Assembly: GCA_017961965.1 (NCBI GenBank)
Contig: JAGCWG010000032.1
Span: 1-9,617, forward strand
Direction: 5' to 3'
Source: Bacteroidaceae bacterium
GTDB lineage: Bacteria; Bacteroidota; Bacteroidia; Bacteroidales; Bacteroidaceae
Length of the DNA: 9,617 nt
Within the stretch, counting starts at the first letter, position 1. Each line of letters begins with the position of its first letter. This document shows positions 1-5,460 of the stretch, in pieces. The notes below the pieces were generated by a model. It made no database searches and was not told the DNA's origin. It saw only the letters and a program-made list of their open reading frames with translations. A program made the translations under genes and the position numbers.

Positions 1-503
1 AGTGAGTATGCTACTGTCTTGTCGTGCTCCTCAAAGGTGTATTCGCAGATGTGCAACTCAAGTTTGTTGTACAGTTCCTTGAAGAAGCAGCGTCCCATGA
101 AGTCGCCTTCGCTGATGATGATGGCATTCTCTGACGACAGCTGTCCGAGGTTGGCGAATGTAGGACCGAACATTGGGTGCGTGCTTACGTAGCGCATACC
201 TGTCTTCTCGTAGTACTCCTTGAATCCTGTCTTCACGCTGCTGATGTCGCTCAGGATACATGTAGGTGGGAGGAGAGGAATAATCTGGTCAAAGACGGAT
301 AGTGTGTATTTGAGGCTTACGGCATTGAGGACAAGTTCTGGCTGGAATGCCTTTATCTCCTCTGGTGTCGTGAAGCGCTGGCAGTTGTATGTGAAGCGTA
401 GTCGCTTGGCATCTATGTCATATACAGCCACATCGTGGTCGAAGGAAAGTAGGTCGGTAAAGAAACTGCCCATCTTTCCTGCTCCGAGTATAAGTATCTT
501 CAT
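1..503 (-). CDS. tyrA: Prephenate dehydrogenase, 3' end cut by the window edge
   Basis: This enzyme oxidatively decarboxylates prephenate to 4-hydroxyphenylpyruvate with NAD(P)+, the committed cytoplasmic step to tyrosine. The frame is open from ATG at 503 to the window start, giving 167 complete codons with no stop. The N-terminus is a Rossmann fold: a GAGKMG nucleotide-binding loop at residues 7-12 and an acidic strand end (VYDID, 27-31) that may contact the cofactor ribose. SDISSVK at 85-91 and STHPMFGP at 107-114 match conserved prephenate dehydrogenase motifs, with His109 the likely catalytic histidine. There is no chorismate mutase domain at the N-terminus, unlike E. coli TyrA; that activity is fused to the upstream DAHP synthase. 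It is the last gene seen in the aromatic operon, 128 nt after the DAHP synthase stop. That gap holds two inverted GC-rich repeats, one ending 3 nt before this ATG. The family call is firm; the C-terminus is unseen. Confidence 0.9.
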   Translation of the reverse strand, partial: MKILILGAGKMGSFFTDLLSFDHDVAVYDIDAKRLRFTYNCQRFTTPEEIKAFQPELVLNAVSLKYTLSVFDQIIPLLPPTCILSDISSVKTGFKEYYEKTGMRYVSTHPMFGPTFANLGQLSSENAIIISEGDFMGRCFFKELYNKLELHICEYTFEEHDKTVAYS

Positions 504-506
504 AAT

Positions 507-556
507 GCCCCCCGACCCCCTAAGGGGGCGGCCATTCGGATTGTGGGGGGGAATGG
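507..556 (+). repeat. GC-rich palindromic repeat, copy R1
   Basis: The order of parts is GCCCCCC, GA, CCCCC-TAA-GGGGG (hairpin 516-528), CGG, then CCATTC (532-537) pairing with GAATGG (551-556) around a loop holding a G-run at 545-551. The GCCCCCC end lies 3 nt upstream of the tyrA ATG, so in the tyrA transcript a strong hairpin sits just before the start codon. It forms an inverted pair with copy R2 within the same gap between genes. Confidence 0.85.
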
Positions 557-572
557 TCTTGTTTTCGTGTTA

Positions 573-631
573 GCCCCGAATTTGCATTCGTCCATTTGCC
601 GGACGGTTGCCCCCTTCGGGGGTTAGGGGGC
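573..631 (-). repeat. GC-rich palindromic repeat, copy R2 (inverted)
   Basis: On the minus strand this reads GCCCCC, TAA, CCCCC-GAA-GGGGG, followed by CGTCC/GGACG (601-605 with 589-593) and an outer CCCC block at 574-577. The GCCCCC end starts at the base after the DAHP synthase stop codon (TAA, 634-632). It faces away from copy R1, so the two make a long imperfect inverted repeat across the gap between the DAHP synthase gene and tyrA. Confidence 0.8.
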
Positions 632-1696
632 TTACTTATTGAGCACCTCCATCTGCTGCTTAACACTCTCCTCGTGGATTGTCTCGAATATCTGCTTGAT
701 GCACTCTGGGTCGATACCGCAGAGGGCACCCTGTGCTCCACGTTTCTCGAGAATCTCGTTGTAGCGGCTTGTCTGGAGGATGGTCATGCCGTGTTCCTTC
801 TTGTACTGACCAATCTCACGGCTGATGCGCATACGCTTTGCAAGGAGATCCATGAGGTTGTTGTCTATCTCGTCAATCTGCTTGCGGAGGGCTGTGATGT
901 TCTCCGTAGTAACGATTTCGTCGCGGATGACGAGGATAGAGAGTATGTAGTCGAGGATGTCTGGTGTAACCTGCTGGCTTGCGTCGCTCCATGCAGCATC
1001 AGGATTGCAATGGCTCTCCACGATGAGTCCGTCCATGCCGAGGTCCATTGCCTGCTGGCAGAGTGGTGCGATGAGGTCGCGTCGTCCGCCTATATGGCTT
1101 GGGTCGTTGGCGATTGGAAGGTTAGGAATACGGCGGTGAAGCTCGATTGGAATCTGCCACATCGGGAGGTTACGGTATATCTTCTTGTCGTAGCTTGAGA
1201 ATCCGCGGTGGATGGCTCCAAGACGCTTGACGCCAGCTCCGTTGATACGCTCAAGAGCTCCAATCCAGAGTTCAAGATCTGGGTTTACTGGGTTCTTGAC
1301 GAGTACAGGGTTCTCTATGCCGCGCATTGAGTCGGCAAGTGCCTGCATGGCGAATGGATTGGCTGTAGTACGTGCTCCTACCCAGAGGATGTCGATGCCA
1401 TACTTGAGTGCAAGTTCCACGTGCTCAGGAGTGGCAACCTCAGTAGCTGTGAGCATTCCTGTCTCCTGCTTTACTGCCTGCATCCATGGGAGAGCCTTCT
1501 CTCCGTTACCTTCGAAGCCTCCTGGTTTTGTGCGTGGCTTCCATATTCCTGCACGGAACATGTGGCAACCCATTTCGGCGAGCTGTCTTGCTGTTGTTAA
1601 TACTTGCTCCTCTGTTTCAGCTGAGCATGGTCCTGCGATGACGAACGGACGTTCGTTGTCACTTGGAAGTCCGAGTGGTAAGAGATCTAATTCCAT
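632..1696 (-). CDS. Bifunctional DAHP synthase (type I-beta) / chorismate mutase (AroQ type)
   Basis: The N-terminal domain (about residues 15-260) condenses phosphoenolpyruvate and erythrose 4-phosphate to DAHP, the entry step of the shikimate pathway. The C-terminal domain (about 265-350) turns chorismate into prephenate. DAHP synthase motifs are AGPCS (21-25), FRAGIWKPRTKP (47-58), KNPVNPD (134-140) and NDPSHIGGRRD (197-207). Cys24, His201, Glu227 and Asp238 are the likely metal ligands. In the mutase domain Arg271, Arg288, Lys299 and Arg311 have nearly the spacing of the E. coli AroQ active-site residues 11, 28, 39 and 51. The length of 354 residues fits a simple two-domain fusion. This C-terminal mutase arrangement is known from Porphyromonas gingivalis, where the mutase domain is reported to give feedback control of the synthase by prephenate. 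The ATG at 1696 leaves a short lead into the barrel. Repeats R3 and R2 bracket the gene. Confidence 0.95.
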   Translation of the reverse strand: MELDLLPLGLPSDNERPFVIAGPCSAETEEQVLTTARQLAEMGCHMFRAGIWKPRTKPGGFEGNGEKALPWMQAVKQETGMLTATEVATPEHVELALKYGIDILWVGARTTANPFAMQALADSMRGIENPVLVKNPVNPDLELWIGALERINGAGVKRLGAIHRGFSSYDKKIYRNLPMWQIPIELHRRIPNLPIANDPSHIGGRRDLIAPLCQQAMDLGMDGLIVESHCNPDAAWSDASQQVTPDILDYILSILVIRDEIVTTENITALRKQIDEIDNNLMDLLAKRMRISREIGQYKKEHGMTILQTSRYNEILEKRGAQGALCGIDPECIKQIFETIHEESVKQQMEVLNK

Positions 1697-1704
1697 ATAT
1701 TAAA

Positions 1705-1750
1705 GCCCCCTGCCCCCCAAGGGGGTGTCCATCCTGTTGGGGGTGGATGG
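1705..1750 (+). repeat. GC-rich palindromic repeat, copy R3
   Basis: The parts are GCCCCC, TG, CCCCCC-AA-GGGGG, then CCATCC (1729-1734) complementary to GGATGG (1745-1750), with a G-run at 1739-1743 in the loop. The GCCCCC end is 8 nt upstream of the DAHP synthase ATG, so the structure would lie in the 5' leader of that gene. The second stem differs from copy R1 by one base on each side (CCATTC/GAATGG) and stays complementary. Confidence 0.8.
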
Positions 1751-1782
1751 TATGTGGTTTATACTTTGTTTCGTTGTGTTGG

Positions 1783-1790
1783 CAAATATA
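1783..1790 (-). promoter_or_regulatory. Possible internal promoter (-7 element TATATTTG)
   Basis: On the minus strand TATATTTG matches the Bacteroidetes -7 consensus TAnnTTTG, 87 nt upstream of the DAHP synthase ATG. A clear TTTG -33 box is not present at the 19-20 nt spacing; the nearest resemblance is a TTTC at 1807-1810. It could supply extra transcription of the DAHP synthase and tyrA genes independent of the pheA attenuator. It may also be a chance match in AT-rich DNA. Confidence 0.4.
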
Positions 1791-1803
1791 CGTTTTTCTT
1801 AGA

Positions 1804-1832
1804 AACGAAAATTTAGAAAATTAAAGAAAATT
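1804..1832. repeat. Half-copy of the AT-rich terminal-repeat module
   Basis: These 29 nt are identical, in the same orientation, to 7014-7042, the inner part of the left arm of the large inverted repeat between the membrane-protein gene and lemA. The right arm carries 25 nt of it in reverse (7124-7148). Here only one end is present, with no matching inverted partner nearby. It lies just upstream of the TATATTTG promoter candidate, in the 194-nt gap between the aminotransferase and DAHP synthase genes. Nothing else was recognised at 1833-1890. Confidence 0.75.
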
Positions 1833-1890
1833 ATCTATTTTCTTATTTTTCCGCTTGTTGTGAACAATATGTGACGTATTTTGCAAATTG

Positions 1891-3054
1891 TTAGAATATT
1901 TTCTTTATTCTTTCGAGTGCTTCCTGCATCTTCTCATCCTTGGCGCAAAGGGAGATGCGAACGAAACGCTTACCGTTGCTGCCGAAGATGAAGCCCGGAG
2001 TGATGAACACCCTTCCTTCGTGAAGCACCTTCTCTGTGAGGTCTTCCACGTTGGCATACTTCTCAGGGATGCGTCCCCATAGGAACATTCCTTGCTGCTT
2101 AGGGTCGAAGGTGCAGCCGAGGGTTGTCATTATCTCCTCTGCTATCTTGCGACGTGTAGCGTAAGTGTGGATATTTGCCTGTGTGTGCCAATCCTCCGTG
2201 TTGTCGTAAGCCTGTGCAGCAGCGAGCTGAAGAGGACGGAACGTACCTGAGTCGATGTTTGACTTTATCTTCAGAATCCACTGAATGAATGTGCTGTTGG
2301 TTGCAATCATACCTACGCGCCAACCTGGCATGTTGTGTGACTTCGACATTGAGTTGAACTCGATGCAGCAATCCTTTGCACCTGGTACCTGAAGGATGGA
2401 GAGGTGCTCCTCCTTGTTGAGGATGAATGAGTATGGGTTGTCATTCACCACTACGATGTCATGCTTCTTGGCGAAAGCCACAATCTTCTCGTACAGCTCA
2501 CGTGTTGCACGTCCACCAGTAGGCATGTTAGGATAATTCGTCCACATGAGTTTTACTCCGCTGAGATCCATCTTCTCCAGTTGGTCGAAGTCAGGTTGCC
2601 ATCCGTTGCTCTCAAGGAGGTCGTAGTTGACAATCTGTTGTCCGAGAATCTTGCTGAGTGAAGTGTATGTAGGATAACCAGGGTTAGGCACGAGTACCTT
2701 GTCGCCCGGGTTGCAGAGTGCGAGAGTGACGTGGAGTATTCCTTCCTTGCTTCCGATGAGAGGTTGAATCTCCTTTGCAGGGTCAAGTTCCACTCCGTAC
2801 CAACGCTTGTAGAAACGAGCCATGGCTGAACGGAGCTCAGGAATACCGATGGTTGGCTGATAGCCGTGTGCATCTGCCTTGCGTGCGTTCTCGCAGAGCA
2901 CGTCGATTGTCTCTGGTGAAGGTGGCATGTCAGGCGAGCCGATGGCAAGCGAGATGATGTCCTTTCCTTCTGCATTTAACTGTGCTACTTCCTTGAGTTT
3001 GCGTGAGAAGTAGTATTCTGATACCAATTGAAGTCTTTCTGCTGGCTGTATCAT
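1891..3054 (-). CDS. Class I/II PLP-dependent aminotransferase of the aromatic operon
   Basis: This 387-residue fold-type I aminotransferase is placed between pheA and the DAHP synthase gene. It probably transaminates prephenate, phenylpyruvate or 4-hydroxyphenylpyruvate, although aspartate or LL-diaminopimelate-type substrates cannot be excluded. Lys238 in SMSKSHNMPGWR is the Schiff-base lysine. Asp205 and Tyr208 in VNDNPY contact the cofactor ring and phenol oxygen. Arg366 (FVRIS) is the likely substrate carboxylate-binding arginine. NYPNMPTG (173-180) replaces the commoner NPxNPTG. The ATG at 3054 is preferred; a longer reading from TTG at 3069 would translate the GC-rich repeat R4 and add only MGGSP. 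The next gene downstream starts 194 nt after the stop. The aminotransferase fold is certain and the substrate is inferred from context. Confidence 0.9.
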   Translation of the reverse strand: MIQPAERLQLVSEYYFSRKLKEVAQLNAEGKDIISLAIGSPDMPPSPETIDVLCENARKADAHGYQPTIGIPELRSAMARFYKRWYGVELDPAKEIQPLIGSKEGILHVTLALCNPGDKVLVPNPGYPTYTSLSKILGQQIVNYDLLESNGWQPDFDQLEKMDLSGVKLMWTNYPNMPTGGRATRELYEKIVAFAKKHDIVVVNDNPYSFILNKEEHLSILQVPGAKDCCIEFNSMSKSHNMPGWRVGMIATNSTFIQWILKIKSNIDSGTFRPLQLAAAQAYDNTEDWHTQANIHTYATRRKIAEEIMTTLGCTFDPKQQGMFLWGRIPEKYANVEDLTEKVLHEGRVFITPGFIFGSNGKRFVRISLCAKDEKMQEALERIKKIF

Positions 3055-3060
3055 AGGAGA

Positions 3061-3111
3061 GCCCCCCAACCCCCGAAGGGGGCGGCCGTCCGGTTTAGTG
3101 GGGGAGACGGC
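3061..3111 (+). repeat. GC-rich palindromic repeat, copy R4
   Basis: GCCCCCC, AA, CCCCC-GAA-GGGGG (hairpin 3070-3082), CG, then GCCGTC (3085-3090) pairing with GACGGC (3106-3111) across a loop that holds a G-run (3100-3104). The GCCCCCC end is 6 nt upstream of the aminotransferase ATG. The second stem differs in sequence from copies R1-R3 but stays perfectly complementary. Confidence 0.85.
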
Positions 3112-3116
3112 GGTTT

Positions 3117-3206
3117 TAATTGATAATTGACAATTGATAATTCTTAATTCAGAATGGATAATTTATAAATCTTAATTTTGAATTATGAATTCTTAATTCT
3201 GAATTA
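3117..3206. repeat. AT-rich palindromic repeat cluster ending in the pheA stop codon
   Basis: A block of short self-complementary AATT-containing units, including two near-identical TTCTTAATTC(A/T)GAAT units around 3141-3155 and 3191-3204. The last unit overlaps the pheA stop: its TTA (3204-3206) is the TAA codon on the minus strand. A similar unit supplies the stop of the GntR gene at 5634. With repeat R4 it fills the gap between pheA and the aminotransferase gene. Confidence 0.65.
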
Positions 3207-4046
3207 TATTGTGCTCTTTCCTTCCTTATACTCTCCAAGTATCTTGAGTTGCTTGGTGAGAGGACGGGTGGCGTCTATGCTCTGACGATAGCGTGTGTAG
3301 TCGTCGTAGGAGACATCCACGTAGAACATATATTCCCATTCGCGTCCGATGATGGGGAGTGACTGTATCTTCGTAAGATTGATGTGATAGAATGAGAAGA
3401 TGGACAAGACCTGTGAGAGAGAGCCTTCGTTGTCTTCGAGCGTGAAGACAATGCTTGCCTTGTTCGACTGTCGTGGGTTACAGAGAGTGTCCGCCTGCCA
3501 TGGGTCGGCGAGGATGAGAAAGCGGGTGAAGTTGTGTTTGTTCGTTTCTATTCCCTCTTCGAGAATCTTCATTCCGTAGAGTGGTGCTGCAAACTTTGAA
3601 CATATTGCGGCATGTCCTTGCAGCTGCTTTTCGCTTATTGCCTTGGCTGAACCTGCCGTGTCGTCTGTCTCCACAATCTTCATCTCTGGATGACGGTTGA
3701 GGAAGTCGCGGCATTGCATGAGTGCCACAGGGTGTGAATTCACCTCCTTGATGTCGTCCCAATCCTGTCCGGGGAGGCACATGATGGAGTGTGAGATGCG
3801 TAGTTTGTGTTCTCCCACAATCTGCATTCCGCTTTCGCGCAACAGCTCGTAGTTGTGAAGGAGCGAACCTGCTATGGTGTTCTCTATGGCTATTATGCCG
3901 ACGACACCTGAGTCCTTCTTCATCTCGCTGAACACGTCCTCAAACGTCTTGCAGCAGATAAGCTCGATGTCCTCACCCTCGAAGTAGTGATGTGTCGCTA
4001 CATCGTGGTAACACCCGATTTCTCCTTGTATTGCTATTCTTCTCAT
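3204..4046 (-). CDS. pheA: Prephenate dehydratase with C-terminal ACT domain
   Basis: This enzyme dehydrates and decarboxylates prephenate to phenylpyruvate, the committed step to phenylalanine. It is 280 residues long and monofunctional, with no chorismate mutase domain. The catalytic region (about 1-185) shows IENTIAGS (54-61), NSHPVALMQC (103-112), the DDTAGSA segment (128-134) and the hallmark TRF at 174-176. An ACT domain follows (about 196-275), with EGSLSQVLSIF as its first helix. In the Phe-sensing loop the classic ESRP motif is replaced by QSLP (228-231), so Phe binding may differ from the E. coli type. It is the first structural gene of the operon and starts 20 nt after the attenuator U-tract (ATG at 4046). 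Transcription into it is probably controlled by the Phe/Tyr leader. Its stop codon lies inside an AT-rich repeat. Confidence 0.95.
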   Translation of the reverse strand: MRRIAIQGEIGCYHDVATHHYFEGEDIELICCKTFEDVFSEMKKDSGVVGIIAIENTIAGSLLHNYELLRESGMQIVGEHKLRISHSIMCLPGQDWDDIKEVNSHPVALMQCRDFLNRHPEMKIVETDDTAGSAKAISEKQLQGHAAICSKFAAPLYGMKILEEGIETNKHNFTRFLILADPWQADTLCNPRQSNKASIVFTLEDNEGSLSQVLSIFSFYHINLTKIQSLPIIGREWEYMFYVDVSYDDYTRYRQSIDATRPLTKQLKILGEYKEGKSTI

Positions 4047-4066
4047 TATACCTTTATACTATATAC

Positions 4067-4094
4067 AAAAAAATCCCGCTCGTATGAGCGGGAT
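4067..4094 (-). terminator. Attenuator terminator hairpin of the pheA operon
   Basis: On the minus strand ATCCCGCTC (4094-4086), a 4-nt loop and GAGCGGGAT (4081-4073) form a perfect 9-bp stem. It runs into a 7-U tract (4073-4067), ending 20 nt before the pheA ATG. This has the form of an intrinsic terminator between promoter and first gene. A third copy of GAGCGGGAT at 4153-4145 can pair with the 5' arm instead. Confidence 0.9.
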
Positions 4095-4153
4095 GAATTA
4101 TTTCTTTTTACACCGATGTTATCTTGTTTTATCGTGCACATAGAATCCCGCTC
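4086..4153 (-). promoter_or_regulatory. Antiterminator pairing (segment 2 with segment 3)
   Basis: On the minus strand GAGCGGGAT at 4153-4145 directly follows the leader-peptide stop codon. It is perfectly complementary over 9 nt to ATCCCGCTC at 4094-4086, which is also the 5' arm of the terminator. The two pairings exclude each other. A ribosome terminating at the leader stop would cover the first segment and let the terminator form. A ribosome stalled at the Phe/Tyr codons would leave it free to pair and prevent termination. Confidence 0.85.
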
Positions 4154-4210
4154 TTACTTGTTGCTAAAGTAAAAGTAGTAATAAAAGTATGTGCCGTAAA
4201 ATGATCTCAT
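4154..4210 (-). CDS. Phe/Tyr-rich leader peptide controlling the pheA operon
   Basis: An 18-codon reading frame, MRSFYGTYFYYYFYFSNK, runs from ATG at 4210-4208 to TAA at 4156-4154. Ten of 18 residues are Tyr (6) or Phe (4), at codons 4-5 and 8-15, with an unbroken run from 8 to 15. It starts about 30 nt downstream of a promoter that matches the Bacteroidetes consensus and ends at the base before the antiterminator segment. From the last Phe codon (15) to the stop there are 9 nt of sense codons, so stalling upstream and termination at the stop would expose or mask the following 9 nt. The role is inferred by analogy with enterobacterial pheL-type leaders; the sequence and structures themselves are directly visible. 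The peptide probably has no function beyond being translated. It is too short for ordinary gene callers. Confidence 0.88.
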   Translation of the reverse strand: MRSFYGTYFYYYFYFSNK

Positions 4211-4246
4211 CTTTGTTCTTTTTTTCTTTGTTTTTGTTTCTTGTTG

Positions 4247-4277
4247 CAAAAGTAGTCATTCTTTGCTAATTGGCAAA
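4247..4277 (-). promoter_or_regulatory. Promoter of the pheA operon
   Basis: On the minus strand TTTG (4277-4274), a 19-nt spacer and TACTTTTG (4254-4247) match the Bacteroidetes sigma pattern TTTG-N19-TAnnTTTG in both boxes. Transcription should begin around 4240, leaving a purine- and A-rich leader of about 30 nt before the leader-peptide ATG at 4210. No Shine-Dalgarno site is obvious, as is usual in this phylum. Confidence 0.8.
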
Positions 4278-4330
4278 TAATTTTGAAAAAAAAGTGTGCA
4301 AAAAGCTTAATTTGGTGTTAAACTGTAATG

Positions 4331-4366
4331 AAAAACGCCCGAAACATAGATGTTTCAAGCGTTTTT
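4331..4366. terminator. Bidirectional terminator between the DUF2807 gene and the pheA promoter
   Basis: AAAAACGC (4331-4338) and GAAACAT (4341-4347) pair with ATGTTTC (4350-4356) and GCGTTTTT (4359-4366). This makes a 15-bp stem with one 2x2 internal mismatch and a 2-nt loop. Both strands end the stem in a T-run. It probably stops minus-strand transcription from the DUF2807 gene before it reaches the pheA promoter at 4277. Confidence 0.8.
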
Positions 4367-4433
4367 GTACTGTTTTGTTGAATTTTGAAAGTTAAAATAC
4401 AACTCTTGTTTCTTTACTCCTTGTATGATTGTA

Positions 4434-4559
4434 GTTTTGCACTAAAGTGCCAATTAGAAAAACAGTCAAGAAACAGAACAAAAACAAGAAAAAACATATT
4501 TTCTTATGTTTTCTTATGTTTTCTTTTGTTTTTCTAACTGGCCGCTTTGCGGCAAAAAC
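4434..4559 (-). repeat. Hairpin-ended inverted-repeat element, copy A
   Basis: The ends are short hairpins: GCACT-AA-AGTGC (4439-4450) on the outer side and GCCGC-TTT-GCGGC (4541-4553) on the side of the DUF2807 gene. Inside these lie terminal inverted repeats, CCAATTAGAAAAAC (4450-4463) and GTTTTTCTAACTGG (4528-4541), with one mismatch. The core is rich in TTTTCTT/AAGAAAA and holds a short tandem expansion of TTTTCTTATG (4500-4519). It has no coding capacity and resembles a miniature inverted-repeat element. Copy B lies in opposite orientation at 5461-5593. Confidence 0.8.
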
Positions 4560-4589
4560 AGCAATAGGGTTTTAGCCGTGCAGGTTGAA

Positions 4590-5408
4590 TCAAATCTTCT
4601 TCTTGTACTGAAGTTTCTTGCTGTCGATGGAATTGAAATTTGTGGTTCCTCTGTGGAAGTTGATGCACTTACCCTTTAGTTCGATGTCGCCAGCACCCAT
4701 TACTGTCACGTAGAGGTCGGTGCAATCCACTTCTACCTTGGCGTCGCCAGCTCCTGATATTGTGGTGTTGACTTTCTGTGCCTTCACGTTTGAGTCGATG
4801 TCTCCAGCTCCTGATATTGTGAATTCGGCTTTCTTGTTACAAGTAATCTTCTTTGAGATGAAGTCGCCGGCTCCATTGACATTGATGCAGAACTCGTCGC
4901 ATTCAATCTTCTTGGCTTCCATATCGCCCGCTCCGTTGATGTTGATATTGAGTGCACCTTTTATATTATAATCCTCCTTGAAGTCGATGTCTCCGGCACC
5001 ATTGATGTGTACGTCGTTTATCTCTGGATGTGAGAGGTTGAGCGTAATCTTAGGAATGGTGAGACGATTGTTGTACTCCTTCTTCCTGCTGATGATGAGT
5101 GTGCTGTCCTTCACCTTTATCTCGTATGCCTCGATGGCATTCTCGTTGCCGTGTGCCACAAGGCTTATGCTGTCACTCTGTGTGAAATCGACGTTGCAAC
5201 CGCCGTTGATAAGGATGGCGTTGAATTGCTGGTCAGTGTTTATTGTCTTGTCGATCACTTCGCCCCATTTGCCTGAGTCGCGGTAGCCGTCAGCGTCTTC
5301 TGAGCCGTTCAATATAAGTTTGATGTCGTGGGACGACATTCCGCATGATGTTGTCATTACAGCGGCTACGGCTATCGTTGCTGCTGAAAGGATTGTCTTG
5401 AGTTTCAT
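4590..5408 (-). CDS. GIN/DUF2807-type repeat lipoprotein
   Basis: This is a predicted lipoprotein: an N-terminal Lys-containing hydrophobic signal (residues 2-20) ends in the lipobox TTSC with Cys22. It is therefore probably anchored in the outer or inner membrane. After a spacer, a beta-rich region carries six GAGD turns (137, 159, 179, 200, 219 and 238), most written INGAGD or ISGAGD, at a period of about 20 residues. A degenerate first turn, INGGCNVDF, is at 67-75. This is the pattern of the head-GIN domain family (DUF2807), thought to form a right-handed beta-helix. The function is not established; an adhesin-like or envelope role has been suggested from the fold. The final 25 residues are Lys-rich. 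The gene stands alone, bracketed by copies A and B of the hairpin-ended element, with a terminator beyond copy A. I saw no convincing promoter in the 52 nt between the ATG and copy B. Confidence 0.85.
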   Translation of the reverse strand: MKLKTILSAATIAVAAVMTTSCGMSSHDIKLILNGSEDADGYRDSGKWGEVIDKTINTDQQFNAILINGGCNVDFTQSDSISLVAHGNENAIEAYEIKVKDSTLIISRKKEYNNRLTIPKITLNLSHPEINDVHINGAGDIDFKEDYNIKGALNININGAGDMEAKKIECDEFCINVNGAGDFISKKITCNKKAEFTISGAGDIDSNVKAQKVNTTISGAGDAKVEVDCTDLYVTVMGAGDIELKGKCINFHRGTTNFNSIDSKKLQYKKKI

Positions 5409-5460
5409 GATGTCTGTAGTTTTGTGATGTTAATTCTTTGTTGTTAGCTTTTGATTATGT

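Noticed and set aside
596..1198. Long plus-strand reading frame of 200 codons opposite the DAHP synthase gene
   Set aside because: It is the antisense shadow of a gene with clear catalytic motifs and its product has no recognisable family features. The same applies to the plus-strand frame at 1212-1703.
3055..3069. In-frame TTG that would lengthen the aminotransferase by five residues
   Set aside because: It lies within repeat R4 (MGGSP is repeat-encoded). The ATG at 3054 is sufficient.
4067..4210. T-box or amino-acid riboswitch upstream of pheA
   Set aside because: There is no T-box bulge sequence or aptamer-like conserved core. The leader peptide with three-segment pairing explains the region more simply.
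4720..5286. Plus-strand frames with SPAP repeats opposite the DUF2807 gene
   Set aside because: The repeats are the reverse translation of the GAGD turns on the coding strand, not an independent repeat protein.
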